From Seminavis robusta (taxonomy: Eukaryota; Bacillariophyta; Bacillariophyceae; Naviculales; Naviculaceae), in assembly GCA_903772945.1 (NCBI GenBank), contig CAICTM010000871.1, positions 1-44,651 on the forward strand: a stretch of DNA of 44,651 nt. Direction: 5' to 3'. The notes under the pieces were generated by a model. That model saw nothing but the letters and a program-made list of their open reading frames with translations. It did no database searches and had not been told where the DNA came from. Below are positions 33,901-44,383 of this stretch, piece after piece (the stretch's first letter is position 1; every line of letters begins with the position of its first letter). Made by a program: the position numbers and the translations under genes.

Positions 33901-36453
33901 GACTTTTCCAGTGTCTTCTGTTGGACGTTTCAAAGCCTCTTCCACTTGTGGATTCAACGTTTCGACTTCTCTCAGGTTGCGTTCCCTGGGAGGGCCGATG
34001 AAGCAAATATCTCTTGAAGTTTTTAGAGACAATTCATCCATACGATCCACCAAATACCTCAGCAAGATAGCGCAAAACTCGTAACTAGTTGTTGGGTTTG
34101 AACTCAGAAGGTGTCTGGGGATCACCATCATCGCTGGGTCATCAATTATGGCATCGACAAGCACGTCTAGCCGCCGACCAAGTGTCCTCTTGAGGTCGTA
34201 TCCGTCAAGAGTGGTAAACGCAGCCGCAAAGTAGGAAAGAACGTCTCGGTATTGGTCAGATGAAGAGCTCTGCTTCCGCGATGCAAGGGACTGCGTCTTT
34301 TGGTCAGCGCTGCATGACCAGCCATCCTTCAAGAACTGCATGCAAGGAATAGCCAAAAGAATGTACTTGTCTATTAGCGCCCTTTCTGAGTTTGTCATCT
34401 TTTGCAATGCCGACGCCACTTCTTCGTTGGTTCCTGCCGACGAAACAGCCCTCGATCTGGTGCTCTTATCCTTTTCGCGTTGACTACGATAATTGTTGAT
34501 GTACCAAATCACAGTCTTGTGACCAACCACGATTGCCCGAATCATACTCCTGAGATCCCGCCAAGAGTTGGACGCGTCAGAGATTCCATCATAAGAAGAA
34601 TTCCTATCCCGGGCGTCACTTCTTTCCCCCACACAACTTTCACGGTGGTCCGTCGCAAGCTGCGCATAAGACCGACCCAGGGTCGTCCAATCCAGATCTA
34701 TCTGTTCATAGCTACTGTCGCTTTTGGGCTTGTTGGAGGACGCATCCACGTTTTTCTTCACCAATTCCAAGTACTCCTTGACCGTCTCCAGCTTGTGGAC
34801 TAATGCACTTAAGATGTTGAACAGCAAGTCCCTTCCCTTTTGCGGATTGGGGTCTTTGTTTTGAAACACAATTTCAATGACACTCAACAGAGTTCTAACA
34901 GCTGTGTATTGTGTCGAAAGCGGGAGAGTCGCGGAATCATGGAGTATCCTTGAAAACATGCAGACAACCTTCGACATTTGAGACATGTTCAAGCGTGTTT
35001 TCACATGGTGTATCAAATCCGAAAGCGCCGTATAGGCCAGCGGCCTAAGACTAGCTTGCCCCGAATATCGATGGCTACCGCATCCAATTAGAACCCGTTC
35101 GTCCAGCAGCTTGTCGACGTGGCCAAAGAAACCTGTTCGAAAGTCGCTATTCAATAAATGTCGGGTCGCAACTAGCAGTTCTTTCCGAGTACTGATTGAT
35201 TCTTTGGGACAGGTGGCCATGAGAGCCACAACGTTGCCTGCAAGTCGCTCTTCGTATGGTTTGAGCTCTCTTGAAAACCCTCTCAGTAGGTACGTGAGGA
35301 AGGATAATGTCTTGGCCTGAGCAGCTACAAGCTCACGTGCTTTTGCAAAGTAATGGCGTCGATTGTCACTGTCTATGGTTGTGTTCGGGGGAACCACCAA
35401 GGATTGCATGGAGGGTGGCCTTTGATCGAGGGCTTGCATCATGACTTGGACAAGAATTGGAATATTGCGTGGTAGAGTATTTGGATAGAGTTGAAATTTG
35501 AGCATGACTAGCAGAGGGTGTTCACATAAACAACGAAACGACAGATTGGCTCGAAGAGCCAAACGAGGTCTTGGAGGTGTGGCACTGAGACGACTCATGG
35601 GGCTGGACGTGACTGCTGATTCAGGAGATTTCACCAACGAAGCAGTTGGTGTTGCTTGGGCAGTCCCTGCCGGGTCGGCGGCAGCCGGCGTGGCAGATGG
35701 AGTGGATGCTGCAGCGGGAGTAGTGCTTTTTGCTTCGGTTGTCTTTGTGGTGGATGCTGCTGCAGGAGAAGACACTTGTGGATTGTTGTTGTCGGAGGGC
35801 GTTGCCTCCGTTTTGGCTGTCCCAGATTTGGCAGCATTTTGCTGGGGATTAGTTTTTGCATCGTCGACGTTGCTGGTTGTGGTAGATTGAGCTTCTGTGG
35901 TCGTGGCAGCAGCGGGGGCAGGAGGTGGTAGCAGGGCAAAGTTTCTTTGAATGGCCATGGGCAGGGACCTGTAGGAAGAAATGACAAAATCCAGATACGG
36001 TTGGACGTATTCTTGAGGCAAGGATCGGTAAACCTTGTACAAATCAAAAATGATGCGTGATGCCAGCAGCGCATTTTCTTCGTAGTCTGTGTTGAGAATG
36101 CTGATGGAGAGTGCCACTAGATGGGGTGCATGTGGTCTCAGGACTTCATTGCTGGGCATTCGGCTGATAATTTCCAGAACTGTTCTTCTTAGCTTGTTCT
36201 CAGTGGAGGATACATCTGGGCTAGGGCGAGTTCTCTGAGCCAATATCGAGGAAAAAGCGGGCAGCAGTGCCGAGAGCATCAGCGGGAACTCGGTTGTGTG
36301 GACAATTTCAATCCCTTCTCGCAACTCAGATGCTGCCTTGAGCGCATCGCTGAGGTCAGACCCAAGAAGGCGCTTTCGTACAGGCTCCCAATTCATGCTA
36401 CCATGGACAACCTGCGCCGAACCTTTCAAGGACGCGGACGACGCTGATTCCAT
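21908..36453 (-). CDS. TRRAP: TRRAP/Tra1, PIKK-family pseudokinase scaffold
   Basis: Fifteen exons: 33470-36453, 33353-33380, 33153-33261, 31495-33061, 30862-31412, 30595-30771, 29594-30508, 29401-29506, 28175-29324, 25278-28084, 24618-25203, 24468-24530, 23271-24360, 22442-23188 and 21908-22353. They sum to 13,326 nt, 4,441 residues. TRRAP/Tra1 is the activator-binding scaffold of SAGA and NuA4/TIP60 acetyltransferases. The N-terminus is HEAT-like (NTLPRNIPILVQVMMQAL), with a Thr/Ala/Pro-rich linker near 180-290. Hallmarks include GLRTLEFWVDNLNPDYLYP, LRLLGKLGGKNRRFLRES, PKELLQTCIRP and a FAT helical region. In the PI3K-like domain the usual DRHxxN and DFG motifs are absent, as in TRRAP. A FATC end follows (QKVRDLIEIASRPDKL...SYQAWL). 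It is longer than human or yeast homologues (about 3,740-3,860). The frame runs upstream to TTG 36462; ATG 36453 is the start. Junctions at 28084, 24360 and 22353 have in-phase alternatives. Confidence 0.93.
30509..30594 (-). other. Probable GC-AG intron in TRRAP
   Basis: The upstream exon ends CGT-CCA-G and is followed by GCAAGT, the usual sequence of a GC-type donor. The acceptor is CAACAACAG, followed by TTCTTCTC. The join makes GTT and keeps the frame through CIRP-VLLNLREHTKL. No GT donor nearby keeps both the frame and the conserved CIRP. The 86-nt length matches its neighbours. Confidence 0.75.
33353..33380 (-). other. 28-nt micro-exon of TRRAP
   Basis: The exon is bounded by a CGAAG acceptor and a GTGAGT donor. 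With two bases from the previous exon it encodes GLRTLEFWVD, which continues into NLNPDYLYP, a recognisable TRRAP/Tra1 block. Skipping it would shift the frame, because 28 is not a multiple of three. Phase agreement and conservation of the encoded residues support it. Confidence 0.85.
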
Positions 36454-38733
36454 TGTCGCCAAAAAAAACCGCTCAATTCACGCGCCTACAACCTCTGACT
36501 ATTCCAGGAAGGCAGGTTGGACGACAGCACTACTGTACCCCAAACGACGATCAGGCCCAGAGAGGCAGTGCCAAGGTCCTTGCTTGTCCCTCTTCGGCGA
36601 GGTTTGTTTTTTGTTGCTGTGGTTGGCTAAACTGTCTTCTTACTAGCTAGCATGCATACTGTAGTTTGCTGCTTTGCTTCATGGTCGCCTTTTGCGTGGC
36701 TGCAGTCCTCCCTGAACTCTAAGTTGCGTGTTAAGGTTAGCGTAGAACCGGCCCACTTGGCAAGGAAGAAGCTGGCTAGCCACCAACACCAATGTTGTCC
36801 CTCAAGGACTTTCATGCTCTCCTTCAAGCCGAAACTATTCGCTTACGGTACCCTTACTGTTGACCCCTTCTTAGGTCTTGGCAACCCAGTCCAGACATTC
36901 CTCTATGGCACCAAACATCTTCCACTGCCGCCCACACCTGCATCTTGGCACAACAACCTTCCCCCTTTTGCCCAAACTGCTCGTAACCAACTTCAATCTG
37001 CCCCCAAAGATCTGTTCCCACATACTACCAAACACTTCTCTCTACCCATTTCCCACCAAGTAAACTCTGTCCCCTGGTCTCCCAGCTGGTGGGCTCACCA
37101 CGCTCTGGCTTTGAATATGTCTACCCATCTTGCCAACCAGCCATGTACACGGTGCCATATCCACGTCATCCAAAGCTTTCTTTTGCTCTGGGTCCCAACC
37201 CACCCATGTCTTAGCCGGCACCTTTGCCCTCGCCTCCCATGTGGAACCTCTTGACCCCTTTCCCACTACCGTACCGGTTGCTTCCCTATCCTAAATTCTC
37301 GGTAAATGATGTTTGTTCGTTCTTACTGCATTGCTCACTAAGGTTAGAGATATTAATATCTGGTCGTTACACGAATTCAGCACGCACACCGCAGAACACA
37401 GCCATCAGCTTTTCAAAAAGGAGAAGCAACTTGCAATGGAAGAGCGAAACCGAGAACGGAGCAGCTTGCAACGCTGACTAACGAAGCCGCCGCTGCCCCC
37501 ATAAAGGTGCGACTCCAGTCCCCGCACCAAAATCCTGGAGTTTCCGCGAGGATCCTTCGGCAATCTCTAGATTTAACATGCTTCAACATCCATCATCAGA
37601 AGACAATCTGCAGAATTAACATCTTCCAGTCCTAGATTTAAGGAGGCTTTTGAGCCGCACAACAACCAACAAAAATTTGGAAACTTGGGGAGGCAATCTT
37701 GTTTCCAACACGAGCCGCCAACTTACCTGTACTGGATCCCAAGAACCGAACCGCTAAGTCTGGCTGGTAGCTCCCAAAGGAGGATCGTAGGACGGATATC
37801 GCATCCTGCTCGCGCCAAGCGCCAAGAGATAAGAGAATCGAATGATTCAATCGAATCTGATGATGACGAGTGCTAGGATCAGCCAACAAGACGCACCTCC
37901 CCAGTACCTTGCTTGACTTTTTATTCGAACAAGCTGGACGCTCCTTTTATCATCTTCGAAGCGAAAACAGTATGCTGCTACACGCTGTGCCGCTACGCTG
38001 CTCCCAAGCAGGTACTAGTAACTACAAGGGGCGAGTATTATTGGAGCTTTTTATTGCCTCAGATTTGAGCCCCAGGATGCCTCCTGCCCAAGCAATTTTA
38101 GGGCGGTATTGGAAAAGTTGGGCCAGTGTGATACGGTACCATGGATCTAGAGAGTCCTCCGTCTTGATGCCGGAGGCATCGTGGTTGTTTCAATTTCATA
38201 CGACCTCCCTCCTCAAGAGTCTAGCTAGCCACTGGTAGCTAGCTAGAGATCAACACAGGTGCAAGTTTGCCATGGCAACATGAGCCAATTCTCATTGATG
38301 CCACCTGTGACTGACGGGCGGACGTTTAAAGAAAACTGGCGGAAAGAGTTAGATTTAACAGCGGCACCGAGGTTCAACCGAGATGAAAGCGTCCCATAAG
38401 CACTCTTTGCTTTGGGGTGGGGACTGAACTTCTGCGTAAGCGTGAAGCTTCAAGATCAGTGGCCAAGCCAACATGGAACAACTTTCCGCCATTCAGCTGC
38501 TTCAACCTCTGGGTTCGCTTGCGTCAAGGCACCACTAACAAAGGATCAAAAAATTGGAATCGGATGAGTCCTCTCTGCAAACGAACTATTCAAGGTGCAA
38601 GTGCGTAGAAAATGTACCAGAGCCCACGAGCATCCAAACTCTTCGGATTGGGGCACAAGCGGCAACCTCCCAAAAGCGCAAACAAGTCAAAGCTTCACAA
38701 TCACACAATCAGCTTCATTTCACACTTTTTTCA
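36454..38733. other. Intergenic region between TRRAP and the HA-domain gene
   Basis: These 2.3 kb lie between divergently transcribed genes and should hold both promoters. A 200-codon ATG frame (36652-37254, +) is rich in Pro, His, Ser and Leu, has no recognisable domain and lies in C-rich DNA, so it is not called. TAGCTAGC runs occur near 36643 and 38220-38245. No RNA gene was identified. Confidence 0.55.
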
Positions 38734-40350
38734 ATGAAACACCACACCCAGGTCCAGGTAAGCAAAGCATTCCGCACTTTTGAGAGATCACTCACGATGA
38801 GCCAAGCTAACCCCGTTCTTCTCGCCGCACAGATCTATCAAGGCTCTACAATGTCCGCCATGTTGCCTGGCGATAAATCTCAACAGAGTCTGCTCTACCA
38901 GCAGCTCCTCAAGCGCCAATTGGTGCGACAGTTGGCGCAAGCGAATTCGACACATCTGCCACAGACCACCACCATGGCGGTAACTCCGAACATGGCTGTC
39001 TCTGCGGCTCTTGCTGCGGTGACCACGGCACCTCCTCTTTCCCCAGGCTTGTCTTTCCGTGCTCCGTCTACTATGACCGATGCCTCTCGACGCCAAACGT
39101 CTCTTCCATCTTCCACTACAAGAAATGATACCAGCAGTCTGCTGCAGATGATGTTGTCTGTTGAACAGGAACGAAGACTTCAGCAGCACCGTCGCCTCAG
39201 TGGGTCCCAGCAGCTATTTCAGTCTCAAGTCCAGCAGCTGCAGCAGAATCAAATTCAGCAGCAGCAACAGACCGCTTATCCCTCTTCCGAACGGCTTGTG
39301 CCATCCAATCCCAAACCAGAAGCTGGCAACTTTCTCTTTGGTGGTTCTGCTTGGACCACTGCTTCCAGAAGCGAGTTGGCTGTTAATAACACGCCCAAGA
39401 CTGTTCGTCTGCTGGGCTGTCCTCCAAACATGGGAGGGTTCATGGCGGCCGAAGCGACCCCAACAATGGCGCCAGTCGCACCCAAGGCTCAAGGTGTGGT
39501 CGACAACGGCAATGCCTTTGTCGCCACTGACATCCAAGAACCAGAACAAAAAGACTTGAAGAGGAAGTCTGCCGCTGGTGGCATGTCCCGCAAGGACGCG
39601 AGGTGGGAAGAAATGTACCAGGAGCTCTTGGAATACAAGCGAAAAACTGGTACTTGCATCGTTCCTCGTGGGTTTGCTGAGAACCCGAGGCTGGCAAGTT
39701 GGGTTGCTGAACAAAGGAAGCAATACAAATTGATGAGGGATGGCCGCCAGAGCAGCATCACTGCGAGGCGAGTGGAACTCCTCAACCAAGTTGACTTTGC
39801 TTGGAATGCCCAAGAAGCTGCTTGGGAAAAACACATGGTTGACCTCAAGACATTCAAGCAGCGACACGGACACTGCTCTGTTCCCCTGAACGACCCCCAG
39901 TTCCCAAAGTTGGGGTTATGGGTCAAGGAACAACGAAGGCACTACACCTTGATGAAGCAGGGCAAGCAGTCACACATGACAGAGCTACGATGCAGGGAGC
40001 TCGACTCTGTCGGCTTTTGCTGGGACACTCATGAGGCAACATGGCTCGAGAGGCTGAACGAGTTGCTCGCCTTCAAGAACGAAAACGGCCACTGCATCGT
40101 CCCTACCAACTATCCTCAGAATCCCAAGTTGGGTACTTGGATTCACCACCAGCGCCGTCAGTACAAGAAGTACAAGGAGGGCAAGCCGTGCCACATTACG
40201 GAAGAACGCATCAAGGCCCTTGACAGTTTGGGCTTTGTCTGGCACCCAAGAGACAAGTGCGCAGACGTTCTCTCTCCGGGGGATAAAAAGGCGGCAACCG
40301 ATTTGGCAACTTTGGATCTCAGGCCAAGGAAGCGACAGCGTCATGCATAA
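38734..40350 (+). CDS. Gln-rich protein with three helicase-associated (HA) domains
   Basis: Single exon, 538 residues from the ATG at 38734; an in-frame ATG at 38797 (MSQANPVLLAAQ) would give 517 and is equally plausible. The N-terminal half is low-complexity and Gln/Ser/Thr-rich (QQLQQNQIQQQQQ). From about residue 289 come three tandem HA domains of about 70 residues, near 289-357, 363-430 and 437-505. Each has the pattern W...L..L..(Y/F)K...G.C.VP......P.L..W...QR..Y..........I...R...L...(F)W. The C-terminus is basic (RPRKRQRHA), like a nuclear signal. HA domains are expanded in diatoms, often without a helicase; none is present here. A nuclear, nucleic-acid-binding role fits but is inferred. 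The frame stays open upstream to 38554 without an ATG, so an upstream exon cannot be excluded. It converges with CNOT10. Confidence 0.87.
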   Translation: MKHHTQVQVSKAFRTFERSLTMSQANPVLLAAQIYQGSTMSAMLPGDKSQQSLLYQQLLKRQLVRQLAQANSTHLPQTTTMAVTPNMAVSAALAAVTTAPPLSPGLSFRAPSTMTDASRRQTSLPSSTTRNDTSSLLQMMLSVEQERRLQQHRRLSGSQQLFQSQVQQLQQNQIQQQQQTAYPSSERLVPSNPKPEAGNFLFGGSAWTTASRSELAVNNTPKTVRLLGCPPNMGGFMAAEATPTMAPVAPKAQGVVDNGNAFVATDIQEPEQKDLKRKSAAGGMSRKDARWEEMYQELLEYKRKTGTCIVPRGFAENPRLASWVAEQRKQYKLMRDGRQSSITARRVELLNQVDFAWNAQEAAWEKHMVDLKTFKQRHGHCSVPLNDPQFPKLGLWVKEQRRHYTLMKQGKQSHMTELRCRELDSVGFCWDTHEATWLERLNELLAFKNENGHCIVPTNYPQNPKLGTWIHHQRRQYKKYKEGKPCHITEERIKALDSLGFVWHPRDKCADVLSPGDKKAATDLATLDLRPRKRQRHA

Positions 40351-40924
40351 TAATGCATGGCCTTCTTCTTTTGAACGGGAAAGAACTTATGTATTAACTA
40401 TCTGGTAACTTCATATTACATCATCTACATTCTACATGTACCGGTAGGTACTAGCTACATGTAGTACCGGTACAGTCGTATTATTTGTGGTACCGTACCT
40501 ATTGCTTTGGTCTGGAATGTAAATTGGGGGACCAATTTTCTTAACAACGAGGTGATAAATTGAAAATTTCTTTTTTTCAGTCCGTGCCGACACGAAAAGC
40601 TTTTCAAAAAAATTCTTTTGGCCCTGTGGAGTGCGCACAGTGAATCCCCTTGTTGTGCTATTAATACCCCAAGCATGATAGCCATATCTAAAGGGTCCAA
40701 GGTCACAGTTTCAATGATCCTAATCAAGTACTGTTATTACTGTTGCAACTGCAAAACTCCGCACTAACGCAATGGGCACGCGTGTGTGCCTTAGATGCTC
40801 TACGTTCCCACAGTCGAGAAACCCCGCTCAAGCCTCATTACCGACCGGTACCGGCACCTGCAACCCTCGTACAGCGCATCAGGCAGACCAAGCCATCCAC
40901 AAGCTACTAGCAAGGGGATGCCGC
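40351..40924. other. Convergent intergenic region, HA-domain gene / CNOT10
   Basis: The region between two converging stop codons contains an inverted repeat (40437-40446 and 40465-40474), a GGTACCGTACC near 40489 and an ACCGGTACCGG near 40844. Short frames are present but none looks real. It should hold both 3' UTRs. Confidence 0.6.
40437..40474. repeat. Inverted repeat TGTACCGGTA ... TACCGGTACA
   Basis: The 10-bp arms TGTACCGGTA (40437-40446) and TACCGGTACA (40465-40474) are exact reverse complements separated by 18 bases that contain GGTACTAGCTACATGTAG. It could fold as a hairpin in either converging transcript. Confidence 0.85.
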
Positions 40925-43091
40925 CTAAGTCAACGACTTCAACAAAGACAAGGCAGCACTGCAATTGGCTTCGCGAAGCATGCAATAGACAAGAGCCTTG
41001 CGCGAGATAGAACCTTCTCTCGAGGAAGAATAGGCATCTTCCATGGCCTGAGCCGACATTGCGAGCTGCTTCGCTGGTGCCACAGAGCCCAACACTGCTG
41101 AAGCGGCACTCGCTGACGTGCGAACCATGCACTGGGCTCTGGCAAGTCGCGCTTTACCAGTGACACTGCTTGCCGCAACTTTGACCGTGACTCCTCCAAG
41201 CTCAGAAGCCAATCGATCGAATGCATCATTGCCACCTGTTCCGACCAGGAATTTCATTCCAGTATCTGGAGAACCCAGAGCACATGATGCCTCGGAAGCG
41301 TACATTCGCGCCGTTGCCATCTTGCGAAGCTTATAACGATCTTTCGGTTCAGCCGGGTTGGGTGCCCCCTTGGCCTCGTCGGAAGGATCTTCGCCAATGA
41401 CAGCACGGGCCAATACGAGGGCCCTGGGAAAGTCACGAAGCTCAAGAGAGACATAGGACAATGCCAGCTGCGTCGAGTCAAGGGCGTGTTCATCAATAGC
41501 CTTCCCCTCCGTGAGCAAATGAAGAGCAGTTTCCAAGCAGGTTCTAGCACGCAGTAGTGGCGCCTTCTTTAAAGACTCCAGCTCGCCGCTGTCTTCCTCT
41601 GCCTTTGTATCCTCGGCCTGAGTTTCATGACAAGGAATAGTTTGAATCAAAAGACCTTTCGCTTCCCTGGTAACAGACAACGACAGTCATATTCAACAGT
41701 TTGTCAGACAACAGGCGCAATACAATTCTTACTGGTGTCTCCAAGCAATACCCTTACCCCTGCACTTCCACTTTGGACAACAGATTGGAAGCAGCTCCTT
41801 TCTTGTCTTCAGCGTGAAGTCCAATGCAAGCCTCCGCCAGGAGAAGCCAGCACCTGGGGCGCTTACAAAAGACTCGTGAATGCTTGATGCAAACGCTCAT
41901 GCATTCGTAAGCGGAAAGAAACTTGCGTGCTTGCAACGAACAAAGTGCCGAGTTGTACAATGTCACCAAGGTAGGATCAGGACGAGCAGTGCCATCCGAC
42001 TGGAAGTTAGGCTTTTGGAGATCCACACGCAACGCCTTGCCAATGGCATGAATTGCGAGGTGGCGCTTGAGATTTGTCTCGTAGACCAAGGCCAGGTTAT
42101 TGGCATGCATAGCGTCATAAAAAGAGTCCTCGGGTGAGGCAGCCAATGCCTCAGCCAGAAGAATCAAAGACTTCTTGGGATTTTTCTTGAGTTCCACGTT
42201 GGCTTTCAAATTGAGCGCAGCTTGGTTCTGCTTCTGCAACACCAAGGACATGGGGGGATTGTTTTGCTGTTGCTGGCTAGAAATATTGTGAACTTCAGAG
42301 TCAGCTTCTAGAGATGAAGCCAGTGAGTCCTCTCCAGAGTTGGAGGGTCTAAGTTTGTGCTGAAAGACTTCCATGGCAGTTTTGAGTTCCTTTCTCGCGG
42401 ATCGAATCTTAGCGTCGAAATGCTTTCCTGCGTCGTCCCTTTCCGCAAAGTCCATTCGGCTTTTGTAGAGTGCTAGAAGGAATTTGAATTGAGGATCTGA
42501 TTCAGGTTCTTGCATTTCCAACCATTCAATGACTGATGCAGCCGTCAAGGCACCATCAAAGTCACAAACCCCCGAGTTGGAAGCAATTGAGTTGGCCAAA
42601 ATGCCTTCCAAAAAGAGAAATCCCATGCGGGTGCAGACCATGGACATGTCGTTGGATGACTTTTTCTTTCCCGTGACCATTGAGTTCAACTTTTCGGAAC
42701 AGACTTGGTTTGATTTGACGACATCTCCGTTGGCCAGCAAAATGAGAGCTCTGTTGTAGGCGGCGATCCACTCATTTCGAGAGCGCTTGCGAGCTTTGAG
42801 TGTTGGAAAGGCTTCTTTTTTGCCAAAGAGATCCTCCCATTTCTCCATTTCAGCAATCATTTTAACCTTGCTGCTGCTGCTGAATCCACCAGAATCTGAC
42901 GCCATGTACGAGAGCAACACTCGGTTGTAGTCTTCCGTGGTGGCGGGTCGGTTGGGTTGTGGCTGCTTTTGGCTGTTGGGACATGCAGCTAATGCCGCAG
43001 CCGCATCGCCGTGGATCTCATAGAGCTCATACACCGACGCTCCCGCAGTGTTATCGCTGGTCGTCACGCGACGACGCCGCGTCTTGTTCAT
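40925..43091 (-). CDS. CNOT10: CCR4-NOT complex subunit 10-like TPR protein
   Basis: Two exons, 41758-43091 and 40925-41666, joined in phase 2 across a 91-nt intron to give 691 residues (human CNOT10 about 744). CNOT10 is a TPR scaffold that binds CNOT11 and docks on the CNOT1 N-terminus in the CCR4-NOT deadenylase, which shortens mRNA poly(A) tails. Recognised blocks are AAYNRALILLANGDVVKSNQ (early TPR), ELKKNPKKSLILLAEALA followed by ANNLALVYETNLKRHLAIHA, and the diagnostic LYNSALCSLQARKFLSAYE...PRCWLLLAEACIGLH. The C-terminal half is helical with Ala-rich repeats (RARTCLETALHLL, TARMYASEASCALGS). A basic MNKTRRRRV start is used; the frame continues upstream to 43127 without an ATG. A Gln run interrupts the middle. 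Another TPR protein such as SRP72 was considered, but the CNOT10-type block argues against it. Confidence 0.82.
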
Positions 43092-43275
43092 GGTCTGCAA
43101 CAACAAACAAATAAACAACCACAACAAGATACAAAGTGGAAGTCGCTGGTGATGTGTGTGGTCAGCGGTCGGATGTGTGCTCTATCGATCCAGAAAATAA
43201 ACCGTCAGAGCGGTACGACTGTGACAGAGCCTACGAAGTTCGAAGATCGGATGCTCAATCGAGTGAAATCATTTC

Positions 43276-43338
43276 GATTGGATTGGATTGGATTGGATTG
43301 ATTCGATTCGATTCGATTCGATTCATTCATTCATTCAT
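43276..43338. repeat. Pentanucleotide tract (GATTG)n-(ATTCG)n-(ATTC)n
   Basis: About five GATTG units pass into four ATTCG units and then four ATTC units. The tract lies 185-247 bases upstream of the CNOT10 start codon. It looks like a microsatellite that evolved by unit drift. Confidence 0.9.
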
Positions 43339-43425
43339 CTAAGTCAGCGGGAGCTGCGATACCTCGGCAGAAAGACAGATAGAAGAAGGAGGATCATGTT
43401 CGAGATTGCACCCATCTTTCAAGCC

Positions 43426-43552
43426 AGCCCTGGCGACAACACCCGACTACGTCGTGTGTTGCCGCCCGGTATCATTCATTCCCTCATTGCAACCTTCTTT
43501 TTATTAGCTAGCCCTGGCGACAACACCCGACTACGTCGTGTGTTGCCGCCCG
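43426..43552. repeat. 43-bp perfect direct repeat with internal hairpin
   Basis: Copies at 43426-43468 and 43510-43552 are identical, beginning AGCCCTGGCGACAACACCCG and ending GTGTTGCCGCCCG. The start-to-start distance is 84. Each contains CAACAC and GTGTTG as an inverted pair around CCGACTACGTCGT, so each copy could form a small stem. Confidence 0.9.
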
Positions 43553-43750
43553 CTACTCTATAATTTACCAGCTGCCATTCCCTTATTGTAACTCTAACCT
43601 TTACAGCTCCTGCTGGCTTATTGTGCTGTTGTGCTGATTGCACTAACCTTAAATATTAATGATTTATTCCTACCCCTAACTTGTATTGAACCATCAATGT
43701 TCAGTTTTGTTGGCTTATGACTATCTCTATCCTTATACTTTGGCTTCACC

Positions 43751-43841
43751 GGAATAGGAAATAGGAAATAGGAAATAGGAAATAGGAAATAGAAAATAGA
43801 AAATAGGAAATAGAAAATAGGAAATAGGAAATAGGAAATAG
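43751..43841. repeat. 7-bp minisatellite (GGAAATA)n
   Basis: About thirteen units of GGAAATA, with GAAAATA variants in the middle, run without interruption. No function is evident. Confidence 0.92.
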
Positions 43842-43844
43842 CAT

Positions 43845-43920
43845 TAAAGGGGTTGAGAACTCAGGCAGTTTACCTGCCGAGGTAAAGGGGTTGAGAACTC
43901 AGGCAGTTTACCTGCCGAGG
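43845..43920. repeat. 38-bp perfect tandem duplication
   Basis: Copies 43845-43882 and 43883-43920 are identical and adjacent. Each begins TAAAGGGGTTGAGAACTCAG and includes GGCAGTTTACCTGCC, whose GGCAG/CTGCC ends are complementary. A partial third copy (TAAA) follows. Confidence 0.92.
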
Positions 43921-44085
43921 TAAAAGCAACCTCGGCTGCCATGGTGGCAGACAAGCAAGTTCCAAGGCACCACATGTATGGTATGGTATGCATACATCAA
44001 CCAAAGCAGTAATATAGAAGGGTGAGATTTCGCCTAGTTGGGGCAACCCAAAAATAGCTCTATGAATAATGGCGTAAGGCCGCTC

Positions 44086-44268
44086 TCTACCCAAGCGACT
44101 AAAGTAGCGACTAAGCCATATTTCGTAGTTTAGTCGATAGTTTAGTCTCTGAAGGTGGTGTCTACCCAAGCGACTAAACGTCCCACGGACTAAAGGCTTT
44201 AGTCATTATGTTCGCTCACCGACTAACGGGAGGCTGGTTAGTCGGTGAGCGAACATAACGACTAAAGC
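44086..44268. mobile_element. Foldback (MITE-like) element with GACTAAA motifs
   Basis: Inverted arms of 32 bp (44196-44227 and 44237-44268) match with one mismatch around a 9-base loop. Both carry TCGCTCACCGACTAAC or its complement. To the left the 18-bp block TCTACCCAAGCGACTAAA occurs twice (44086-44103 and 44161-44178). About ten copies of GACTAAA/TTTAGTC in alternating orientation fall within 180 bases. No transposase is present. A non-autonomous foldback element is likely; its true ends are not clear. Confidence 0.55.
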
Positions 44269-44383
44269 TTCTTTAAGAACTCTTTAAGAACAGCACTTTA
44301 AAAAAAGAACAGCACTTTAAAAAAGAACAGCAGCCTCATTGCACAGCCTCACTATCAGAGCATTGCGACAGAGCTGATAGAGT

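Noticed and set aside
36652..37254. 200-codon ATG frame upstream of TRRAP
   Set aside because: Composition is Pro/His/Leu/Ser-rich as expected for C-rich noncoding DNA. No domain, no splice extension and no recognisable protein.
40925..43091. SRP72 as the identity of the TPR protein
   Set aside because: SRP72 was a first guess from the TPRs. The NPKKSL..LA block and the CNOT10-type AYE...RCWLLLAEACIG block fit CNOT10 better.
43426..43552. CRISPR-like array
   Set aside because: There are only two repeat copies of 43 bp, in eukaryotic intergenic DNA, with no cas genes. It is a simple direct duplication.
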